Part shown: piece after piece, positions 35,588 to 47,000 of the stretch | Layout of the letters: each line of letters opens with the position of its first letter | How positions within the stretch are numbered: position 1 is the stretch's first letter | NCBI RefSeq assembly: GCF_006517175.1 | Contig: NZ_CP041186.1 | Span: forward strand, 4,119,074 to 4,183,073 | DNA length: 64,000 bases | Direction: 5' to 3' | Origin: Persicimonas caeni | Lineage (GTDB): Bacteria; Myxococcota_A; Bradymonadia; Bradymonadales; Bradymonadaceae | Notes under the pieces: model-generated | The model's input: the letters and a program-made list of their open reading frames with translations, nothing else | What the model was told of the DNA's origin: nothing | Databases searched by the model: none | Translations under genes and position numbers: made by a program

Positions 35588-38500
35588 TCAAATGACGTTC
35601 TCATCTACACTCTTGGGCACAATCTTGGCCTCGGCGAGCGGCTGAATGTTGATGGCCACGCCGTGCTTCTTGACCGGATTCCAACCGGCTACCATGACCT
35701 CCTCAAGCGCGCGCGTCTTCCAGTCAGACGGAAGCTCCTTGCTCAGCTTCTTACACGCCTTCCGAATCTGCTCGCCAAGTTCCACGTCGCGTCCAGTCTC
35801 GCGTGCCAACTCGCCCAAAAGTCGCTCGTGGGGCTGCAGGCCAGTTTCGAGTTGGCCAGCGGCCTTTAGGTAGTTTTTCCCCTTCTCGAAATAGTAGTTC
35901 ATGAAGAGGATGCCGTTGCTCGCATAGTGTGTCGATCCTGCGAGCTTATCGAAGTAGACGAAGAGGTCGTACAGATGCGCACGTACCGGCTGATCATTTG
36001 AAGCAGCGTATGCGCGGCATGCTTCTTCCAAGTCCTCAAGGGCGTCGAGCCACTCTTCGCGGTTGCCGTTAACCGACTCCATGAACTTTGGGCTAAAGTG
36101 ATCGACGAACTGCTTTTCCGGCATCTGTTGATGGACGGCGTCGAGCGTTTCCAATCGTTCGGCTGTCCGCTGCCGGAACTCCGCAACAAGGCCGGCGAGG
36201 TTTTCTGCGAGCTGTCGATTCTCCTCATTCCAGTCTCGGGGGCGACTACGCTTGAGGTCAGCGGTGGTGTCACGAAAAGCTTGTATCTGCCTTAGCGCAC
36301 TCTCGCATCGCACCTGCTCAATCTCCCAACGATTCCGTTCCTTCGCGGAGAGACCTGCGTCAGTGAGGCGTTGGCGTGCCGCAGTAAGCTTTTCCCGCAG
36401 CGCTTTCTCGCGCTTCTCAATGTATCGATTACGAATCGTAGAGAAGAGGTTGTGGTCCAGCTGGTGGTATCCAACAAGGCAAGCGAAGCCTTCAGCCTTC
36501 GGGTCAGCTACGAGACGCTCCGTCGTGACCTTCCAGATAATTGGAGCGTTCTCGAAGGTCGAGATATGAAAGTCGAACAAATCCCGCTCTAGCCAATGCT
36601 GGATATTAGGGTACGCCTCCTTCGATGACGACTTGCGGCCTAGAATCTGATCGATTTCTTCGAGGCGGTCATGGGCATGCTCTCCGAAAACTTCCTGGAA
36701 CTTGCCCTGAAGCCGACTAAGAAGAGCGCTCTCTTCATCATCGCTTTCCTGTAGTAGGGGAACAACACCATCTTCATCTTCTTCAATGACTTCAAGCACA
36801 AGGTGCAGGAGCATTCGTTGAATGAGTTCGCGATAGTCCTCAGGCGGTTCCGTTACGGCGTCGGGAGCTTGATTGACCTGTTCGCGGGGATCTTCATTTG
36901 TTCTGAGGGCGATCTCCGCGAAAACCTCATGTCGTTCCTGTTCATCAATTTCAAAATGCTGGAAGATCACCTCGTTGATTCGTCCCTCTATCTCCTGTGC
37001 CTCCTGCTCTAATTGTCTTCGCGCCTTTTCGACGGCAATAGCGCGTTGTGATAACGACATTTCTGGTCCAAACGGCTCTTGCTTGCGCTCTGGAAGATGT
37101 TCGCTAAGACGGCGGTGTGGATGCCGGTACAGTGACAACCTGCGTTTGTCCGAGCTGGTCATTGGAAGCAAGGCTGGGCCCCGATAATGTGGAGACGTCA
37201 TACTCTCACCACGTTGAGCAACGACGATCGCCGTCAGTTCCCTTGCAAGTTCTCTCAGTTCTGGCAGAACACCTAATTCAGGCTTCCAAGGCAGGCGTGA
37301 AACCTCACCGATTTCCCACATCCTCTCCGGTGTCTGGGAGAGAACAAAATATGTTACCAGTCGGCTATTCAAGTAGCTCACGATGGGAAGGAGCTCATCT
37401 ACTGTTGTCGCCGACGATGGAATGACGACAGGACCTTTGTCTCCGAAGATCGAGCCTTGATAGAGCAAGCTAAATCTCCTGCCATCAGACTTCACCCGAT
37501 TGTACGTAACTCCGAACTTGAAATAATACTGTGTGTTCTGAGCTCGGGAACCTGGATACCGTTTGATCTCACTTCCGTCGTGCGCCCATTGTGCTGAAAG
37601 GGTTACTCGGGGAAGAACAGCAGTATCTTCCCCTCCCTTGGCAATAGGAACCCACGACTCATCGCCAGGAACCTCCCAGAAGTGCCGAAGAAACCTACCA
37701 TCGTCACCAGTTGCAAGCCCCTGCTTCACGGCGCCGAGGCTTACCTTGTTCAGGCGAGCATTCTCCGCATCAAGCACGACGTCTGATTCGAACAGCCTTC
37801 GGAGCCGCTTTGGAACCCAGTAGGAAACCGGCGCTCCTGGAATCATCTTGAACTCGGAAAGTGGGCGCGAATACTTGCGCACGACCTCGTCATCCGTGGG
37901 CTCTCCAAACGCTGCGGCGAGGAAGGCTCCTTCTTTCTCAGTGGTTTCCAGATCAGCAAGGCGGAAGAATTCGCCGACGGTGTCCACGTCAGCTGATAGG
38001 CCAGTTCGAACGACCGTACCAACCGTACGAACGGTCGCGTTATCTAAGACTCCAAGCCCATACTCTGCCAAGAAGTCGAATGCCCCCCTGCCTTGGAAAA
38101 AGTCTTCTCGGAACTCCTCGAACGTGCGCTTGAAAAGAAAGGAGCGAGGGACGAGCATGCCCACTCGCCCGTTCTCCTTCGTCAGCCGTTCACACACCTC
38201 GAAAAAGTTGATGTAAAACTCAGGGGTGTAGTCGTAGTGTTTCTCAATGTACTTCTTAACCTCAGCGGGAATTCGGCTGCGGGCGCCGTACGGCGGGTTC
38301 ATTAGGGCAACGTCGTAATCGTGTGACAGCACGACGAGTAGGTGGAGGAAGCTCTTCAGGTCTCGAGCCTGAAAAGACTCGTCCCCACGGTGACGACCGA
38401 TCTCGTTATGAAGGGCTTCGAGAATGTCGTGCACATCCCGATTCCTCGAGAAAAGCGGAAGGTCCTTCTCCTTTTCAAAGAATGACTTGGACAGCGTCCC

Positions 38501-39874
38501 TTTGACATCGAGAAGGCTACCGAGACCTTCTGTTGCCTCGAAAGCATCCAGTATGCCGTGAAGGACCTCTCGAACCGCGTCGTTCCCATCGGCTACCTCG
38601 GCGAAGACTTCATCTGCGCCCTCAAGGCTTGCAAGATGAACGTCTGCGCAAACGATACCCACTGGAGGCATGGTGAAAGCGCCCCCCTCTTGCTCGGCCC
38701 GAGTACGGGCTTTGAGGTAGAGATTAAAAGCAGCCAGCTGGCATGCCCGCATATCCAAATCCACACCGAACAAGTTGTGGCGTAGGATCTTCGACGGTAT
38801 TCGCGAGCGATCCAGGTTTGGACGCTCCTTCCACCAAATGCGTTCGAGGACGTCGAACGCGTAGAGCAAAAAGTGGCCACTTCCGCACGCTGGATCGATG
38901 ACTTTCAGTTCTTCCGGGCCTCCCTTCCACAGGGTGTCAGTGGCCTGGCCCTCCTTATCGCTTGGAACCAGATAAGCGCACAGCTCAGCGACCGTCGGCG
39001 CAGCCTCTGGTGAATTCTCTCGGCTCTTTCGTTGCTCTGGCTGGTAAAGTTCAGCCTGGCGCTGAATGGTCTCCTGAAACTCACCTCGATGCTCCAGGTA
39101 GAGTTTGCCAAGGCTGTTGTCCGTGAGCATTCGAACGACCCAGTGCGGCGTGTAGAACTGGTTCGCTGCCGGCACGTCCTCTGGATCTAGGCCACCGCTC
39201 GACTTCGCTTTTTCTTGCACACGCGGCAGGTCTTGCAGGTTGTAGTACTCATACACCCAACCGAGCACGTCGTCGGCTCGCCACGTCTGATCATCAACCT
39301 CATCCAATAGCCGACACACCGCCTCATACGTATCGAATAGCGCGTCATCCAAGTCGACATCGAGCACGCTGTACGCGCTCGTAGGGTCAAAGACGATCTC
39401 GATCTCGTCGGTCATTTGCCGACATGCGTCCCGAAAAGCCTCGGCCACTCCCTCTTTGTCATCGAGGAAATGCTTCCGGATGACCGGATCGGCCGCAGGA
39501 GTTTTTCCATCGTCGCGAAATCGCGTCACGGCGCGCTCAAGGAACCCCCGCACCTCCATACACCGAAACGCCGCGAGACGATTGATGAGTGTGTACGCGC
39601 AACCTTTGATGAAGAGGTCGACGGCTTTCTCCCAGTCGCGCTTCTTGCCCTGCTCTCGGTGAACCGCCTCGATAAGCTTGTCTCGCGTCTCCTGCTCCTC
39701 CGTGCTGAGGTACTCAGGAGTGGTGTCAACGTCCTCGATTCCATAGTAATCGCGGATGCGGAAACCGATGTCGTTCTCGGCTTTCTCCCGCATCTCGCAG
39801 ACCTTTCGCTCGAGGCGCTGGCGCTCGGGACGGTCGAGTTGGCTCTTTACAATGGGATCCACAGGCTTGTTCAT
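35588..39874 (-). CDS. pglX: PglX, BREX adenine-specific DNA methyltransferase
   Basis: A 1428-aa protein. The methylase core has motif I VIDPACGSGHFLL (about 321-333) and motif IV LMNPPYGAR (about 520-528), with NPPY typical of N6-adenine enzymes. A target-recognition-like region follows (about 560-850) and the C-terminal third is coiled coil with DUF-like helices. In BREX, PglX marks host DNA at one strand of a non-palindromic site and also takes part in exclusion. ATG 39874 has GAGAG rather far upstream. By eye the middle of the gene (36000-38600) is more AT-rich than the surrounding BREX genes, as expected if the specificity region has been exchanged. The site is not predictable from here. 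Confidence 0.92.
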   Translation of the reverse strand: MNKPVDPIVKSQLDRPERQRLERKVCEMREKAENDIGFRIRDYYGIEDVDTTPEYLSTEEQETRDKLIEAVHREQGKKRDWEKAVDLFIKGCAYTLINRLAAFRCMEVRGFLERAVTRFRDDGKTPAADPVIRKHFLDDKEGVAEAFRDACRQMTDEIEIVFDPTSAYSVLDVDLDDALFDTYEAVCRLLDEVDDQTWRADDVLGWVYEYYNLQDLPRVQEKAKSSGGLDPEDVPAANQFYTPHWVVRMLTDNSLGKLYLEHRGEFQETIQRQAELYQPEQRKSRENSPEAAPTVAELCAYLVPSDKEGQATDTLWKGGPEELKVIDPACGSGHFLLYAFDVLERIWWKERPNLDRSRIPSKILRHNLFGVDLDMRACQLAAFNLYLKARTRAEQEGGAFTMPPVGIVCADVHLASLEGADEVFAEVADGNDAVREVLHGILDAFEATEGLGSLLDVKGTLSKSFFEKEKDLPLFSRNRDVHDILEALHNEIGRHRGDESFQARDLKSFLHLLVVLSHDYDVALMNPPYGARSRIPAEVKKYIEKHYDYTPEFYINFFEVCERLTKENGRVGMLVPRSFLFKRTFEEFREDFFQGRGAFDFLAEYGLGVLDNATVRTVGTVVRTGLSADVDTVGEFFRLADLETTEKEGAFLAAAFGEPTDDEVVRKYSRPLSEFKMIPGAPVSYWVPKRLRRLFESDVVLDAENARLNKVSLGAVKQGLATGDDGRFLRHFWEVPGDESWVPIAKGGEDTAVLPRVTLSAQWAHDGSEIKRYPGSRAQNTQYYFKFGVTYNRVKSDGRRFSLLYQGSIFGDKGPVVIPSSATTVDELLPIVSYLNSRLVTYFVLSQTPERMWEIGEVSRLPWKPELGVLPELRELARELTAIVVAQRGESMTSPHYRGPALLPMTSSDKRRLSLYRHPHRRLSEHLPERKQEPFGPEMSLSQRAIAVEKARRQLEQEAQEIEGRINEVIFQHFEIDEQERHEVFAEIALRTNEDPREQVNQAPDAVTEPPEDYRELIQRMLLHLVLEVIEEDEDGVVPLLQESDDEESALLSRLQGKFQEVFGEHAHDRLEEIDQILGRKSSSKEAYPNIQHWLERDLFDFHISTFENAPIIWKVTTERLVADPKAEGFACLVGYHQLDHNLFSTIRNRYIEKREKALREKLTAARQRLTDAGLSAKERNRWEIEQVRCESALRQIQAFRDTTADLKRSRPRDWNEENRQLAENLAGLVAEFRQRTAERLETLDAVHQQMPEKQFVDHFSPKFMESVNGNREEWLDALEDLEEACRAYAASNDQPVRAHLYDLFVYFDKLAGSTHYASNGILFMNYYFEKGKNYLKAAGQLETGLQPHERLLGELARETGRDVELGEQIRKACKKLSKELPSDWKTRALEEVMVAGWNPVKKHGVAINIQPLAEAKIVPKSVDENVI

Positions 39875-39928
39875 AATATTTATGTTGCTCTCGGCTTCAC
39901 CGAGTTATTGGAAGCTTGGTTGTATTCG

Positions 39929-42900
39929 TCACTTGTTCTCTACGACGACCACAGTCCCCTCCGGGAGGTCCTTGAGTCGTTCGACAACGTCGTTAATCAC
40001 ATCGTCTTCGGATTGCTCCTCGAGCTCGGCCTCGCTGGGTTCACTGCCCGGGCTGGACTCGCTTTCCTCCGCCGCGTCTTTCTCCGCTTCGGTGCCCGAA
40101 GTGTCACCAGCGGTGTCACCTCCATTCGGCGCCTCGCCGACAGCTGTTCCGATGCTCTTCGCCTGGCGCAGCAGGGATCGCACCTCGCTCACTGATGGGG
40201 CTTTCTGGCCCGACTTGAGGCGCATGAACTGAATCGTGAGGTCGTGGGTGCGGTGGTCCTTCTGGAGCTCTGCGGCGCGGTCCAAGAACCGCTGCCATTG
40301 CTCTGTCTCGTCACCCACGAGTAACGGCCGAACATCTCGGTAAATCTCGGCCTGGCGAACGACACCATCGTCAGTGAGGTCGTCTCGAGTGATGCGGGCA
40401 TTTGGCTCGGCGCGGAACACCGGCTCGATCAGCTTGCGAAGAGCGGAGATGTCGACCTCGCTCTCGTCGCCGAACGTGCTGTCGAGGCAGCGATCGCGGA
40501 ACTCGATGATGCGGTGACCATGGTCACGCGCCCATTGCTCAATCGCGTGGACGATGGCTTCCGGCTCGTCGGGGGTACTGTCTTCTTCAGTCAGCGCACG
40601 ATAGACGGTCTGGAGGCGTTGGAGCTCCGATGCATCGACGGGGGGCTCGAGCTTGACCGTGAGGCTCTCGATGTTGGTCTTACCCCGAACAGCGACGGCC
40701 ATGCGCTTTGGCTCGAGGATGGTCTTGCCACCCTGGCGGAGCTGGATTTGGCGAGCGCAGGCGAGCGTCAGTAGGAGCGCCTGGAGAGCTTCGAGGCCGG
40801 TGCCGAGCCAACGGCCGGCGCGGCCCTGAATCGCCTCGATGAGGTCCTCGCCCTGAACCTGGTGAGTGAATGCTTCGAAGAACTCCGCCGCCCAGCCGCC
40901 CGAAATCTCTCGGTTGAACGTGTCGACTCCGAGCATCTTGGCGTCGGCCTTCGAGAGGGGCCACTCCTGAGCTTTTTTCGATGATTGCTCGGACTGAAAG
41001 AACGCCTGCAGCTTGGGCGCATCGCCGCTGGCCTGAAGTGGCATTTGTAGTGTCTTTCGGTGCGGGAACTTCTCGGGTACGACCTGGGTCGCGATGTACT
41101 TCTCAAACGAGTCGGCGTATTTGCCCATCTTCTTGCCGGCTCGGGCATAGATGGCCGCATCCTGGAGGACGTGAGAGAGCTCCTCTCGCAAAAGCCGGCG
41201 CTCCTCGAGGCTGGAGTCGCGGAGGTCGCCGTATCCCTGTGTGGTGGCGTCGAGCACGGACTCTGTGGCGAGCTGGCGCCGTAGGCGGTCTTCGAATCCG
41301 GAGGGCAGTGACGCCGCCACGAGCAAATCCTCGCCGGCGCGTGTGCCGTCCTGGTGGAGTTTGGTCCATTGCTTGCGTACAGCATCGACGTCGTCGGTGA
41401 CCACGACGCGGACGGCGACGGCGTCATGTGTTTCTGCGGGTTCGGCCAATTCGCGGAGGATCGTGTAGTAGGTCCGGAGCGGTACATCGCGTTCGTCGCC
41501 TACCTTCTCTTCGCGGCGCAGGCCCTCGGAGCCGAACAGTCGCTCGTTTTGAACAACCTCGCCGATCCAGTTGCGAAGTCGCGAGAGTTGGATGCCGGCG
41601 GCGCGCTCCTCGATCTTCTCGGCGAGCGTGACTTCGTCTTCGGTGAGGAGCCGATAGACGGGCTGGGCCGTGCGTTTGCCACCTTCTTCGGAGCGTACAT
41701 ACCGCTTGTCGTTGACGAGGATGTCCAGCGCCTTCTCGACTTCCTTGCGTAGGCCGCTGACGTCCGCGTCGAGGCTGCCGACGAGAAGCCGCACGACGTT
41801 GTCGAGGGTGGCATCGACGTCCTCGATACGGTTGAGCAGGTAGATGACGCGCGCGACATCCACTGCCTTGTCAGATGCGTCACCGACTGTCGCCTCGATC
41901 CGTTCGAGCAGTGTGCGTACCCAGCCGGGGATGAACGGCGTCTCCTCGTCGAGAAGCTCGAAGATTTCGGACCACGGCACCAGGGCGCCTAGCTCACGTC
42001 CGGACCACCCGTGTTCAGTGAATAGAGCGCGGACCTGCACCAACAAGGCGCGTCCCTGCACGTACTCGTGGCGAGTGGTTCGGCCGCGGCTCATCAGGTG
42101 TTGCAACGCCTCACGCATGTGGCGAAGGTCGGTAGGCCGGAACGGATAAGATTCCACGGCGGCCGAGTCGCGGTCGCCGATATCGGAGCGTTCGTCGCTG
42201 GTCAGAATATCGTTCTTACTGGCTTCGAGGGCCTCTTTGACGGCCTTCCAGTTTTCAGGCGACTTTCTCAACCAACGCTTGCGAACGATGATCTCGGTAT
42301 CGGTCCCCTCGAGCTCGACTTCGTTCGCGTACCAGGCGTTCGGATCGGGATCGCCGACAAACTCCTTGTGGATGGATGCCAGCGACCACTGGCCCGTGCC
42401 GATGATGACAGGCTGGACGCCTTCGTCGGCGAGCGTTTCGATTGTGCGTCGGAACTCGGTGTAGCGGGTGCGCTCGTCGCCGATGAAGAGGGCGACCTCG
42501 TCGAGGCCGAAGATGAAGTCGGTGGACTCGTCGTCTCTCTTCTGGAGGAGTTCCTTCGCCCATCGGATGCGCTCGGCGAGCTCGGTGGCCGTGAAGTTCT
42601 CGGCGTCGACGGCCTTCTCGGCAGCGTTGATGGCACGACGGACGCTTGCCTCGCTTCCATACTTGGTGCGCAGGTTCTGGTCGTCCGATTTGTTGGCGAG
42701 CTCGGCCACCGCACGGGTCAGCCAACCGCGAATCATCCCGCGCTTGGCGTAGGCTTCGCGGAACGCGCCGGCGTACATATCGTCGCTGTCGAGGTGGTAA
42801 TCCCAAAGCGCGGACCACAGCTTGAAATTGCGATCGAGCTGGAAGGCGAACTCGAGCAACCACATCGGGTCGGTCTTGTAGCCGAATCTCTTGCCCAGCT

Positions 42901-43399
42901 TGCGCCCCAGGGCCTTGTAGAGCAGCAGTGGGATCGGCGGCTCTGAGGACGCATCACGGTCGAGCAGGTTCAGGAAGACGGGGATGAACCGATCGACTTT
43001 GGCATTGCTGAGTTGCGTCTTAAGCTGCTTGAACCCCGAGAACTTATCGCCGAGCAAGCTCGCAATTTCGGCGGCCTCCGGGGCATCACTTTGTGCCGTC
43101 GCGTAGCCGACAAGTTTCAGGAGGTGCGTTTTACCCGACCCGAAAGTCGCGTGAAGGTAGAGGAACCGCTCACGGTGAGATGCGTCGGGAATGAGCTCAC
43201 CCAAAGCCTCTAACACGCGCGACACGCTCGGAGTCTCATGGAACTCCTGGACGTCGTTTCTCGCCTGCTCGACGTCGTTGACCTTTTGGACTTCCTCGAG
43301 CGTTCGGGTCGGATCGTGATGAAAGAGGCTCTTATCCAGCTTGAGCGTCCCCTTTTTAGTTTTGTCCGACATAGCATTCTGTGTGGTCGAAGTGGTCAT
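39929..43399 (-). CDS. Second BrxC/PglY-type P-loop ATPase
   Basis: A 1156-aa ATPase with Walker A ATFGSGKTHLL (84-94) and Walker B IFGLDEVALFIGDE (about 292-305), the pattern of the BrxC/PglY (DUF499-like) family. These large AAA-like proteins act with PglX and PglZ in BREX; their precise role is unknown. It overlaps brxB by four bases (ATGA) and precedes pglX by 54 bp, so it is clearly in the operon. It is distinct in sequence from the other BrxC-like protein encoded at 44028-47762. The C-terminal 80 residues are acidic and low-complexity. BrxC versus PglY naming cannot be settled without alignment. Confidence 0.87.
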   Translation of the reverse strand: MTTSTTQNAMSDKTKKGTLKLDKSLFHHDPTRTLEEVQKVNDVEQARNDVQEFHETPSVSRVLEALGELIPDASHRERFLYLHATFGSGKTHLLKLVGYATAQSDAPEAAEIASLLGDKFSGFKQLKTQLSNAKVDRFIPVFLNLLDRDASSEPPIPLLLYKALGRKLGKRFGYKTDPMWLLEFAFQLDRNFKLWSALWDYHLDSDDMYAGAFREAYAKRGMIRGWLTRAVAELANKSDDQNLRTKYGSEASVRRAINAAEKAVDAENFTATELAERIRWAKELLQKRDDESTDFIFGLDEVALFIGDERTRYTEFRRTIETLADEGVQPVIIGTGQWSLASIHKEFVGDPDPNAWYANEVELEGTDTEIIVRKRWLRKSPENWKAVKEALEASKNDILTSDERSDIGDRDSAAVESYPFRPTDLRHMREALQHLMSRGRTTRHEYVQGRALLVQVRALFTEHGWSGRELGALVPWSEIFELLDEETPFIPGWVRTLLERIEATVGDASDKAVDVARVIYLLNRIEDVDATLDNVVRLLVGSLDADVSGLRKEVEKALDILVNDKRYVRSEEGGKRTAQPVYRLLTEDEVTLAEKIEERAAGIQLSRLRNWIGEVVQNERLFGSEGLRREEKVGDERDVPLRTYYTILRELAEPAETHDAVAVRVVVTDDVDAVRKQWTKLHQDGTRAGEDLLVAASLPSGFEDRLRRQLATESVLDATTQGYGDLRDSSLEERRLLREELSHVLQDAAIYARAGKKMGKYADSFEKYIATQVVPEKFPHRKTLQMPLQASGDAPKLQAFFQSEQSSKKAQEWPLSKADAKMLGVDTFNREISGGWAAEFFEAFTHQVQGEDLIEAIQGRAGRWLGTGLEALQALLLTLACARQIQLRQGGKTILEPKRMAVAVRGKTNIESLTVKLEPPVDASELQRLQTVYRALTEEDSTPDEPEAIVHAIEQWARDHGHRIIEFRDRCLDSTFGDESEVDISALRKLIEPVFRAEPNARITRDDLTDDGVVRQAEIYRDVRPLLVGDETEQWQRFLDRAAELQKDHRTHDLTIQFMRLKSGQKAPSVSEVRSLLRQAKSIGTAVGEAPNGGDTAGDTSGTEAEKDAAEESESSPGSEPSEAELEEQSEDDVINDVVERLKDLPEGTVVVVENK

Positions 43400-44031
43400 T
43401 GTAGATGCCGCCCCTTGATTTGCTGGTCGATCCGATGGGCCGGATAGTAGTGCCGCGCATCCTCGCCGAAGAACGCCAACTTGCCGCCGATGACCGACCC
43501 GGGAAACGGGATCCCGATGGTCGATTGGGCGCGCCGGCGGTCGAACTCGTCGAGCAGCTCCGAGGCCCGGGCAAATGGATAGAGGCTGCCGAGGTTGAGT
43601 AGCAGCACGATCTGCCGCTCCACGGTCAGAATATCCTCGTGCTCGTCCAGGATGAGGTCGACGATTTCCGTGGCGAGGTTGTCGCGCATCGTCTGCTCGA
43701 CACGCTCGGTGACGTCATAATCGCCGAGGCCAGACGCACTCGCGCTCTCCAAAGCGGCCTGCGGGATCGAGACCACGGTGCGATAGACGTCGGTCTGCGG
43801 CAGGATCTCGTCCAGGAAAATGCGCTTCACCGGAAGTTGACCGGTGTGGTGATCCGGTTCGGGTTCCCACGATGCCAGAATCGAGGTCATCCGACGCTCG
43901 TAGGGCGGATCGACCGGAACGATGACGAAGGGGTTGCGGATCCCGCGGCGCTTGCGTGCAGCGAAGTCTACCAGCTTCTGCTGAAACGCCTTGAGTGGGT
44001 CCAACTTCTTGGCCTGAGTCAGAGTATTCAT
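43396..44031 (-). CDS. brxB: BrxB (DUF1788)
   Basis: A 211-aa protein with the DUF1788 pattern: NPFVIVPVDPPYERRM near residue 38, a helical middle, and PFPGSVIGGKLAFFGEDAR then YYPAHRI near the end. BrxB is a conserved small BREX protein of unknown biochemistry. It is linked by ATGA-type four-base overlaps to both neighbours, the first brxC upstream and the second downstream. That links the three products in stoichiometry. Confidence 0.87.
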   Translation of the reverse strand: MNTLTQAKKLDPLKAFQQKLVDFAARKRRGIRNPFVIVPVDPPYERRMTSILASWEPEPDHHTGQLPVKRIFLDEILPQTDVYRTVVSIPQAALESASASGLGDYDVTERVEQTMRDNLATEIVDLILDEHEDILTVERQIVLLLNLGSLYPFARASELLDEFDRRRAQSTIGIPFPGSVIGGKLAFFGEDARHYYPAHRIDQQIKGRHLQ

Positions 44032-47000
44032 CGGACGATCACCCCTTTATCAGTCTGTTCGAGCTCGAAGTCTTTGAGTTTCCCGCCGGTCCCGCGCTTC
44101 GGGTTGCGCAAGACCATTCGCAGAACCTCACGCAGGCCCGGCTCGTCGTCTGGCCACATGCCTACGCCGGCGACATCGCCGGGGCGATACTCTCCAATCA
44201 CGGCCTTGAAGTACTGCCACTTGGTGCGGAGTTCGGTGATGGCAACCTCCGAGTCAGCCTTCATTTGCTCGTGCTTCTGCGCGAGAGTGCGCAACGCCTT
44301 TACCGCCCGGTCCAGACGGTCGATGTCCGCTTCGTTCTGGTCGACGAGCGGCTCGACGCCTCGGCGCAAACGATCGAATTCGTTTTGGAAGTGACGTAGC
44401 GGGCGAAGGTAGGCGCGCTCGAACTCGTCCTGGACTTGTAGCGTGTAAAACCCATCGAGTGATGCGAACCACGGGTTTTCATTCACCGCCTCGAAGAGCT
44501 CCAGGCGGTCGCCGTCTTCGCAGTACGCGGTCCATGCCTCCCGGACCGCCGAGCGAGCATCGGGCAAGGAGCTGACTGTATCGCGCAGATCACTCCAGCC
44601 CTGCTCGCTCCACCATTCGATGTTGCGCGCGTCGTCCAGTTCACTTCTGAGCTTCGACAACTCGGTGTCGGTCTTGTCGGTAAGCCACGGAAAGCCCGCG
44701 CTTTGCAGGACAAGGAGCGCCTCGAATTCGAATAGGCTTGCACCGCGTAGATCCCAGGTCTCCCGGGCGCCATCGATCCAATTGCCGACCGCAAGAGAGG
44801 CATCGGCCAACGCATCCCAATTCGCTTCGCGTTGCTTGAGCTGTTCGAGCTGGGAGTCGATCTCATCGCGGCGGCTGCGAAGGCCGTCGAGAAACGCCGA
44901 CATCAGGCGGCTTGTTTCGGGCTGCCGGATCTTCTCGTCCTTGTACTCGACTACTTTGAGGAGGGCGCGTAGCCGCTGGCGGTTGTTGTTGAGGTATTGC
45001 CGCCAGTGATCGAAGGCTTCGCCGATTGTGACGCCCGGGTCTACCGTCGGGATCCGCTCCAGGATCTCTCGGATGTCTTCGTCGGGATCTCCGAAGAGCT
45101 GGATCCGTGTCTCGTGCCATCGGCTGCGATCGAGGAGTACGTCTTCATCGACTGGGCTGCCGTCATTCCCCACCACGCGGAACCTGGTCATAGGCCGGCG
45201 GCACTCTCCCCAGATAAGTGCGATGAGCGCAGGCTTTGCGTCTTCGTAGATTGGCTCTGCCTCGGCAATGAGCTCGAGCAGCCGGTTGACGCTGAGCTCC
45301 TGGCCGTTTTGGGCAAGCGTCCGGCCGGTAAGGGCCCAGACCTTGCTGGCGATTTTCCCCTGCTCCTCATCCGCAGTGCCTTCGGACACGCCGACGCGTG
45401 CGGCCCAATCCGGAAGGGGCTCACCTGGTTTTAGGCCCTTAAGCTGGGAGAGGGTCGATTGATTAACCGCAGACATCTCCGGGTGGAAGTGTTCTGGGAA
45501 CCGCTTGTCGAGGAGCGTCTCGAGCGCCTTGCTGATGCTGGAGAGTCCCTTATCGGACTGCACTCGGAAGCTTCCCTCGACCAGAAGGCCGCGAACGCTG
45601 CCGAGCAGACGGTGACGCTGCTCCGTAAGGTCTTCGGCAATCGACTCGGGTACGTGGTCGCTCTCATTCGCCGCCTGGAACAACGCTGCCCAGGTCGTGA
45701 GTTGGTCGCGCACGCCCTGACGATCCTTGTCAGATACCGTCCACTCGAGCACGGCCTCGTTCGGGGACGGAGGCGCGCCAGCCACGTCATCGGGCAGCAA
45801 GCCGCGCACAGCAATCGGAACAGCTAACCCATCGGGCGAGCCGAACTTCTTGCCGAAGTCGATCCCGTCGACGGCAAACTCGTAGCTTACAGGATAACGT
45901 TGGTCCGTCCTCGGGAACGAGAGTTTCCCCTGGAAGTCTAGGCGGTCGAGCAGGTCCTCCCACAGGTGCTCTTCGACGGTCTTAGCAAAGCTGTGCCAAT
46001 CCACGTCTTTCTCGATCTGGGCGGCCCGACGGAGGATGTCTCGCTCCTTGGGCGTCGTAAACCGAAGATGCGGCCCGCCGTTTTCGCTCGGGCGGATATA
46101 CGTGCTCAGCCGGCGCAGGGAATCGGTGACGCGATTCTCCATCTTGAGCGGATCGGCGCGCTGCGTGTCGCGCATGATCGACACAGCGATGTTATGCGCC
46201 TCCAACGGGATGTGGTTCGGCACGTAGGTCAGCAGAAGGACGGCCTTGGCGACCTTGCTGTCGAGCTCTTCGAGGGATCCGTCGGCGACCTCGTTCTCGA
46301 TGGCGGTGATGGTCTTGAGCTTGTCCGGGATGATGTTCTCGAGTTCGGGCCGGATGATGTCGAAGAAGTCGACGAGGTTGACGAGCTCCTTCTCGTCGCG
46401 CTTGTCGACCCACTCCTCGAGCAGCCCTTTGACGATGGCGAGCACCGCGCGTGCGGTGCCCGAGAAGATGGACTTCGCCGTCTCGGACTCGCGGTTGCGA
46501 AGGTTCGAGAGGATCTCGAGGAACAGCGGCGGGTGATACGGGAGCAGCGGGAAGTAGTCCGCAAACTCATCGTTGTCGACGTCGTTGAGTCGCGGCGTCG
46601 TGTTCTGCTGGACGTTCGAATAGATGTACGCATCGGCCGGCGGGACGCCCTGGTTGACGACGTTGTCGATGACCCAGCTTCGGCCTTTCTTCGACTTGTG
46701 CAGGAGGCGTCGCTGGACGATCCGGCCGACGTGGCTCGACGGCAGGTTGTACTGGTAGGGATACCGGTCGCTCAGGATCCCGAACGACACTGCCTTCGGC
46801 ACGTAGTCTGTGCGAACATCGGCTATCTTCTCCTGGGCGGTGACGACACTGACGATATTGCCTCGACCGACCTCGTCGATATTCTCGGCCACCGAGTTGA
46901 GCTCGGTCAGCAGGTTGTACTGCGTGCCGATGAAGAGGCTGATCTCGTCGAGGAGCAGCACGAGCTTCACATCGCGGTCGCTCTCGGCGTCGAGCTTCTT

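Noticed and set aside
42068-42946. 292-codon plus-strand open frame
   Set aside because: Antisense to the second brxC/pglY gene.
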